From DASXKD01 sp963734725 (GTDB lineage Bacteria; Actinomycetota; Actinomycetes; Streptosporangiales; Streptosporangiaceae), in contig CAVTIX010000029.1 in the NCBI GenBank assembly GCA_963734725.1, positions 124,001 to 188,000 on the forward strand: a DNA stretch of 64,000 nt. The letters run 5' to 3'. How positions within the stretch are numbered: position 1 is the stretch's first letter; each line of letters opens with the position of its first letter. The notes below the pieces were generated by a model that ran no database searches, was not told where the DNA came from, and was given only the letters and a program-made list of their open reading frames with translations. Positions 60,451 through 64,000 of this stretch are shown piece after piece. The translations under genes and the position numbers were made by a program.

Positions 60451-61283
60451 CCGACCTGATCTCCAGCGCGGCGAATCCCGTGGTCAAGCGGATGCGCCTG
60501 CTCGGCGACCGGAAGCACCGGCGGCGCGAGGGCGCATTCGTGGTGGAAGGGATCCAGCCGGTCTGGCAGGCGATCGACGCCGGCGCCGACGTGGAGGTCC
60601 TGGTGGTGGCGCCGGCCCTGCTCGGATCCCGGGGCGCGGAGCTGGTCGCCGGGCAGGAGGCGGCCGGGACCAGGGTGGCCCGGGTAACCGGGGAACTGTT
60701 CGCCCGGCTGTCGGCGCGGGACGGGCCGTCCGGGCTGGCGGCGATCGTCCGCGCACGTGTTCCGGGGCTGGCCAGCCTCCCGGTGACCCCGGACGCGGTG
60801 TTCATCGCGCTGCACGAGGTCGGCAACCCGGGCAACCTCGGCACGATCATCCGGACGGCCGACGCGGCCGGAGCGGCGGGGGTGGCGCTGGTCGGCCCGG
60901 CCGCCGACCCGTTCGACCCGGCGTCGGTCAAGGCGTCGATGGGCGCGCTGTTCGCGGTCCCGGTGGCCCGCGCGGCGGACCCGGCGGAGTTTTTCGCCTG
61001 GGCGGCTGGTTCCGGGGTCTCGGTGATCACTACCTCGGCCAAGGCCGAGCGCAGCTTCTGGGAGGCCGGCTATCCCCGGCCGCTCGCGCTGCTGCTCGGC
61101 GCGGAGGGCGCCGGGCTGCCGGACGACGTGCTGGCCGCTGGTGACGCGCAGGTGCGGATCCCGATGACCGGCACCGCGGAGTCGCTCAACCTGGCCGTGG
61201 CCGCGGGCCTGCTGCTGTACCAGGCGCGCAAGCCAGACCTCACCGGGCAGGCTGCAGGTCGCCGGTCTTCAGCAGGGCCGTGA
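60447..61283 (+). CDS. TrmH-family (SpoU) RNA 2'-O-methyltransferase
   Basis: 278 residues from the ATG at 60447 (ATGA overlap with the dehydrogenase). N-terminal substrate-binding domain: ISSAANPVVKRMRLLGDRKHRRREGAFVVEGIQPVWQAI. The knotted methylase domain has ALHEVGNPGNLGTIIRTADAAGAAGVALVG (motif 1), LALLLGAEGAGLPDDVL (motif 2) and VRIPMTGTAESLNLAVAAGLLLYQA (motif 3). It methylates a ribose in rRNA or tRNA. The final ~15 residues run into a remnant gene on the other strand and look non-native. Confidence 0.9.
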   Translation: MTDLISSAANPVVKRMRLLGDRKHRRREGAFVVEGIQPVWQAIDAGADVEVLVVAPALLGSRGAELVAGQEAAGTRVARVTGELFARLSARDGPSGLAAIVRARVPGLASLPVTPDAVFIALHEVGNPGNLGTIIRTADAAGAAGVALVGPAADPFDPASVKASMGALFAVPVARAADPAEFFAWAAGSGVSVITTSAKAERSFWEAGYPRPLALLLGAEGAGLPDDVLAAGDAQVRIPMTGTAESLNLAVAAGLLLYQARKPDLTGQAAGRRSSAGP

Positions 61284-61320
61284 GGTCGGCCATGATGCGC
61301 GGCCAGCCTTCGCTGATGCC
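61240..61320 (-). pseudogene. Possible C-terminal scrap of an SRPBCC/AHSA1 protein
   Basis: On the minus strand, up to a TGA at 61240-61242, the codons give GISEGWPRIMADLTALLKTGDL, which looks like the last helix of an AHSA1-type SRPBCC protein (GWPxxLxxLxxLLETG). No further homology is seen upstream of about 61320. It overlaps the 3' end of the TrmH gene by 44 bases. Short, so this is tentative. Confidence 0.35.
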
Positions 61321-61436
61321 GGGCGGTGCCCGCGCTCGGCGCTGGCCGAGAGGCAGCGGGCAGCGGTTCCCGGTAAGCTAGTTGCGCTCCCGGTGCTCCC
61401 ATGCCGTCCCACGACGGCGCGTGAAGGCCGGTTAGA

Positions 61437-61510
61437 GGCGGAGTAGCTCAGTCAGGCAGAGCAAGCGGCTCATAATCGCTGTGTCGCCGGTTCAAGTCCG
61501 GCCTCCGCTA
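61437..61510 (+). tRNA. tRNA-Met (CAT anticodon)
   Basis: Complete cloverleaf. The acceptor GGCGGAG (61437-61443) pairs with CTCCGCT (61503-61509; one G-U at the end), with discriminator A. D-stem GCTC/GAGC; anticodon stem AGCGG/TCGCT with loop CTCATAA, hence CAT; T-stem GCCGG/CCGGC with TTCAAGT loop. No encoded CCA. A base pair at position 1-72 argues for elongator rather than initiator. Its place before rpmG-hadAB matches the conserved actinobacterial order. Confidence 0.92.
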
Positions 61511-61610
61511 CGCGAGTCAGCCGCAGGCCGGGAAGATGCCGGATCGGCGTGCGGTTATAGTTCCGCCGGACCTGAAGTACAGGCCCGTCCCAAGAGAAAG
61601 GCACTCCCTC

Positions 61611-61775
61611 GTGGCTGCCACCGATGTGAGGCCCAAGATCACCCTGGCATGCCAGGAGTGCAAGCACCGCAACTACATCACGCGCAAGAACCGGCGGAAC
61701 GACCCGGACCGGCTCGAGCTGATGAAGTACTGCCCGAACTGCCGCTGCCACCGCCCGCATCGCGAGACGCGCTAG
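61611..61775 (+). CDS. rpmG: 50S ribosomal protein L33
   Basis: 54 residues from the GTG at 61611 (AATDVRPKITLACQECKHRN), the size of L33. The zinc-ribbon cysteines CQEC and CPNC are kept, so this is the zinc-containing form. YITRKNRRNDPDRLELMKYC is the family core. An upstream extension to 61536 is not conserved and was rejected. It is followed after 5 nt by hadA, as in other actinomycetes. Confidence 0.95.
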   Translation: MAATDVRPKITLACQECKHRNYITRKNRRNDPDRLELMKYCPNCRCHRPHRETR

Positions 61776-61780
61776 CCGCG

Positions 61781-62224
61781 GTGGCCGTCAACACGGATTA
61801 CCTCGGCCGCACATTCCCGGCTACCGAGCCATACGAGGTGAGCCGGGTCAAGATCGCGGACTTCGCCAAGGCGATCGGGGATCCCAATCCCCTCTACGCC
61901 GATGCCGCCGCCGCGAAGGCGGCCGGCTACCCCGACGTGATCGCCCCGCCCACGTTCCCGATCGTGATCACCATGGCCGCGAGCCGGGCCGCGATCGGTG
62001 ACCCGGGCCTCGGCATCAACTACGCCATGGTGGTCCACGGGGATCAGCGGTTCACCTACTCCCGGCCACTGCAGGCCGGGGACGTGGTGGTCGCGCAGTC
62101 CACCATCTCCGGCATCCGCGAGGTGGGCAGCATGACGATGGTGACCACCGAGACCGAGATCAAGACCGTGGACGGCGAGCACGTCTGCGCCGGCTACGGC
62201 ACGCTGGTGGAACGGGGGAGCTGA
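61781..62224 (+). CDS. hadA: MaoC-like (3R)-hydroxyacyl dehydratase subunit HadA
   Basis: 147 residues from the GTG at 61781. Hot-dog fold with FPATEPYEVSRVKIADFAKAIGDPNPLY, PDVIAPPTFPIVITM and VVHGDQRFTYSRPLQAGDVVVAQS. In mycobacteria HadA binds substrate and pairs with the catalytic HadB in the FAS-II elongation cycle. Gene order rpmG-hadA-hadB supports the name. Whether this organism has FAS-II for long acids or uses the pair elsewhere is unknown. The stop overlaps hadB by one base. Confidence 0.88.
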   Translation: MAVNTDYLGRTFPATEPYEVSRVKIADFAKAIGDPNPLYADAAAAKAAGYPDVIAPPTFPIVITMAASRAAIGDPGLGINYAMVVHGDQRFTYSRPLQAGDVVVAQSTISGIREVGSMTMVTTETEIKTVDGEHVCAGYGTLVERGS

Positions 62225-62643
62225 TGACCAAGTTCGCGGACGTGACCGCCGGCGCGCAGCTTCCGCCCGTCTCCTACCCGGCCACCCGGCTGAGCCTGGT
62301 TAAGTACTGCGGCGCATCCGGCGACTTCAACGTCATCCACTGGAACGAGCGGATCGCCCGCTCGGTCGGCTTGCCCAACGTCATCGCGCACGGCATGTTC
62401 ACCATGGCGCAGGCGGGCCGGTACCTGACCGACTGGGCCGGCGACGCCGGGGCGCTGGTGGATTTCGGCGTCAGGTTCTCCGCCATGGTGGTCGTCCCCG
62501 ACGACGACACCGGGGCGACCATCGAGGTCAGCGGCACGGTCGAGGAGAAGCTTGACGGCAACCTGGTGGCTGTGGCGCTGACCGCGCGGTCGGGCGATGC
62601 CAAGGTACTGACCCGGGCCCGCGCGGTCGTGCGCCTGCCCTGA
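62224..62643 (+). CDS. hadB: MaoC-like (3R)-hydroxyacyl dehydratase subunit HadB
   Basis: 139 residues from the ATG at 62224 (TGATG overlap). The hydratase motif is present: YCGASGDFNVIHWNERIARSVGLPNVIAHGMFTM, with the catalytic Asp and His in DFNVIH and the glycine-rich AHGMFTM. This marks the catalytic partner of HadA, forming a heterodimeric dehydratase of fatty-acid elongation. Followed 16 nt later by murB. Confidence 0.9.
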   Translation: MTKFADVTAGAQLPPVSYPATRLSLVKYCGASGDFNVIHWNERIARSVGLPNVIAHGMFTMAQAGRYLTDWAGDAGALVDFGVRFSAMVVVPDDDTGATIEVSGTVEEKLDGNLVAVALTARSGDAKVLTRARAVVRLP

Positions 62644-62658
62644 CCGCGATGGCGAAGC

Positions 62659-63771
62659 GTGCCGCCTAGACCCCAGGTTCCGCTCGCCGGGTATACCACG
62701 CTGCGCCTCGGCGGCCCGGCGCGGCGGTTCGCCGAGGCGCCCGGCGACGCAGAACTCATCGCCCAGGTCCACGCCGCGGATGAGCGGGGCGAGCCGTTGC
62801 TCGTCCTCGGCGGCGGCAGCAACCTGGTGATCGCGGATGAGGGCTTTCCTGGCGCCGTCGTCCGCGTGGCCACGCGGGGCATCCGCCGCGAGCCGGACGG
62901 CGAGTCGGTCCTGCTGGCCGTGGCTGCCGGGGAGAACTGGGACTCGGTTGTCGCCGGGGCCGTGGCGGACGGCCTGGCGGGCCTGGAATGCCTGGCCGGG
63001 ATCCCCGGGCTCACCGGCGCCACGCCGATCCAGAACGTGGGCGCCTACGGTCAGGAGGTCGCCGAAACGGTGGTGACGGTCCGCGCTTACGACCGGGACC
63101 GCCGCGAGGTGGTGGACCTGCCCGCCGCCGAATGCGGTTTCGGCTACCGGACCAGCGCCTTCAAGCGGCCGCTGCAGTGCGGGAGCGGCGCCGGGCCCGG
63201 CCCGGTGACCGGCCGCTTCGTGGTGCTCGCCGTGACCTTCCGGCTGGAGCGCTCGGCGCTGTCCGCGCCGGTGCGCTACGGCGAACTGGCGCGCGCGCTC
63301 GGCATCCGCGAGGGCGCCCGGGCGCCGCTGGCCGAGGTCAGGTCCGCCGTTCTGGCGCTGCGCCGGAGGAAGGGCATGGTGCTGGACCCCGCGGACCCCG
63401 ACACCCGCAGTGCGGGCTCGTTCTTCACCAACCCGGTCCTGGGCCTGGCGGGGTTCGCCGCGCTGGAACGCGCCGTGGCGGCCACCTGCGGGCCAGGGGT
63501 TCAGGTGCCGCGGTTCCCGGCCGGCCCGGGTCACATCAAGGTCCCGGCGGCGTGGCTCATCGAGCGGGCCGGGTTCACCAAGGGCTACCCGGGCGGCGCC
63601 GCGCCGGACGGGCCGCGGATCTCGGCCAAGCACACCCTCGCGCTGGTCAATCCCGGCGGCGCGACCACGGCTGGCCTGCTCGCCTTGGCCCGGGAGGTCG
63701 CCGACGGCGTGCGGAAGGCGTTCGGCGTGGACCTGGCCGCCGAGCCGGTGCTGGTCGGCGCGGTGCTGTGA
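62659..63771 (+). CDS. murB: UDP-N-acetylenolpyruvoylglucosamine reductase
   Basis: 370 residues from the GTG at 62659. Second committed step of peptidoglycan precursor synthesis (NADPH reduction of enolpyruvate to lactate ether). FAD domain: VPLAGYTTLRLGGPARRF, LLVLGGGSNLVIAD, GLECLAGIPGLTGATPIQNVGAYGQEV and GYRTSAFK. SAGSFFTNPV holds the proton-donor Ser, and WLIERAGFTKGYPG the last block. Long, type I-like form. Placement after hadAB is the common actinomycete order. Confidence 0.95.
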   Translation: MPPRPQVPLAGYTTLRLGGPARRFAEAPGDAELIAQVHAADERGEPLLVLGGGSNLVIADEGFPGAVVRVATRGIRREPDGESVLLAVAAGENWDSVVAGAVADGLAGLECLAGIPGLTGATPIQNVGAYGQEVAETVVTVRAYDRDRREVVDLPAAECGFGYRTSAFKRPLQCGSGAGPGPVTGRFVVLAVTFRLERSALSAPVRYGELARALGIREGARAPLAEVRSAVLALRRRKGMVLDPADPDTRSAGSFFTNPVLGLAGFAALERAVAATCGPGVQVPRFPAGPGHIKVPAAWLIERAGFTKGYPGGAAPDGPRISAKHTLALVNPGGATTAGLLALAREVADGVRKAFGVDLAAEPVLVGAVL

Positions 63772-63808
63772 CGGGGCGGGCGGAGTCCGCCCGCCCCGCC
63801 GGTCCTGC

Positions 63809-64000
63809 TCAGGCTGACTCGGTCGGCAGGCCCGCGGCGACCCAGTCTTCGATGCCATCGCGGTACTTGCGGACGTGGGCATACCCGAGCGCGGTCAGCC
63901 GGTTGGCGACCTGCCCGCTGTTGGGGCACGAGGGGCCGGTGCAGTAGGTGACGATGGCGGCGCCCCTGTCGGGCAGGACGGTGGGCGCCAGGGCGTCCAC
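63809..64000 (-). CDS. Rhodanese-like domain protein (5' end outside window)
   Basis: The visible C-terminal 63 residues read AAIVTYCTGPSCPNSGQVANRLTALGYAHVRKYRDGIEDWVAAGLPTE. This is the active-site loop half of a rhodanese domain, with the sulfur-carrying Cys in YCTGPSC and the closing GxxxW helix. The extra Cys three residues later gives a CTGPSC loop seen in redox or sulfur-transfer variants. The N-terminal half lies beyond the window. Convergent with murB, 37 bp apart. Confidence 0.82.
   Translation of the reverse strand: MDALAPTVLPDRGAAIVTYCTGPSCPNSGQVANRLTALGYAHVRKYRDGIEDWVAAGLPTESA

Noticed and set aside
1..64000. CRISPR arrays, rRNA operons and prophage genes
   Set aside because: I saw no regularly spaced direct repeats with unique spacers, no rRNA sequence and no phage structural genes.

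Overview
The window looks like chromosomal DNA of a high-GC actinomycete. The evidence is the very high G+C, frequent GTG starts, TGATG/ATGA gene overlaps, a complete mce operon, F420-type luciferase-like and TIGR03084-type proteins, and the conserved block tRNA-Met, rpmG, hadA, hadB, murB. A Streptosporangiales-like soil lineage is my best guess, but nothing here fixes the genus. There are no rRNA genes, CRISPR arrays or prophages. Several genes carry single-base frame breaks or are truncated, so the window mixes intact operons with decayed ones, and some breaks could be sequencing indels.

Layout. 1-3.0 kb: a methyltransferase, an EamA transporter and a membrane-anchored SGNH hydrolase. 3.3-8.6 kb: a damaged amide/peptide-degradation locus with a broken aspartoacylase-like gene, a broken ketopantoate reductase-amidase fusion, the tail of an oligopeptide ABC ATPase, a frameshifted D-aminopeptidase dppA and an intact LacI-type regulator. 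8.7-14.5 kb: small enzymes around an IS607-type element with an intact tnpB and a collapsed tnpA. 14.7-26.6 kb: a full minus-strand mce lipid-import operon (ATPase, two YrbE permeases, MceA-F, two Mce-associated proteins, a lipoprotein N-acetylmuramoyl-L-alanine amidase) with a recognisable promoter. mceE has a frame break. 27.0-30.2 kb: three secreted proteins of unknown function, two of them related.

30.4-32.3 kb: a broken propeller glycosidase-like gene and a sulfotransferase. 32.5-40.9 kb: the most interesting catabolic locus. A HutC-type GntR regulator and an APC permease diverge from a choline-kinase-like phosphotransferase, a dimethylglycine-dehydrogenase/GcvT flavoprotein, L-serine dehydratase and a GlmS-like SIS protein. 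Two copies of the palindrome GTCTAGAC, exactly 40 bp apart, lie between the arms. In gene content it resembles the fructosamine (frl) system but with different chemistry. 41-42.7 kb: a membrane protein with cytosolic zinc ribbons and a predicted seven-bladed extracytoplasmic propeller. 42.7-48.1 kb: a CoA-transferase/citryl-CoA-lyase pair, an M24 'creatinase-like' protein, and a split transketolase whose C-terminal subunit carries about 14 Gly-rich hexapeptide repeats.

48.1-57.4 kb: remnants of a GntR regulator and of ltrA, a GH15 glucosidase, a methyltransferase ending in a 19-bp tandem repeat, a phosphatase remnant, an operon of a PEP-utilising-type protein, a second M24 protein and a CocE hydrolase, and a truncated GDPD. 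57.4-61.3 kb: an amidohydrolase, a 3-hydroxyisobutyrate-dehydrogenase-like enzyme, a divergent zinc alcohol dehydrogenase and a TrmH rRNA/tRNA methylase. 61.4-64 kb: tRNA-Met, rpmG, hadA, hadB, murB and the end of a rhodanese gene.
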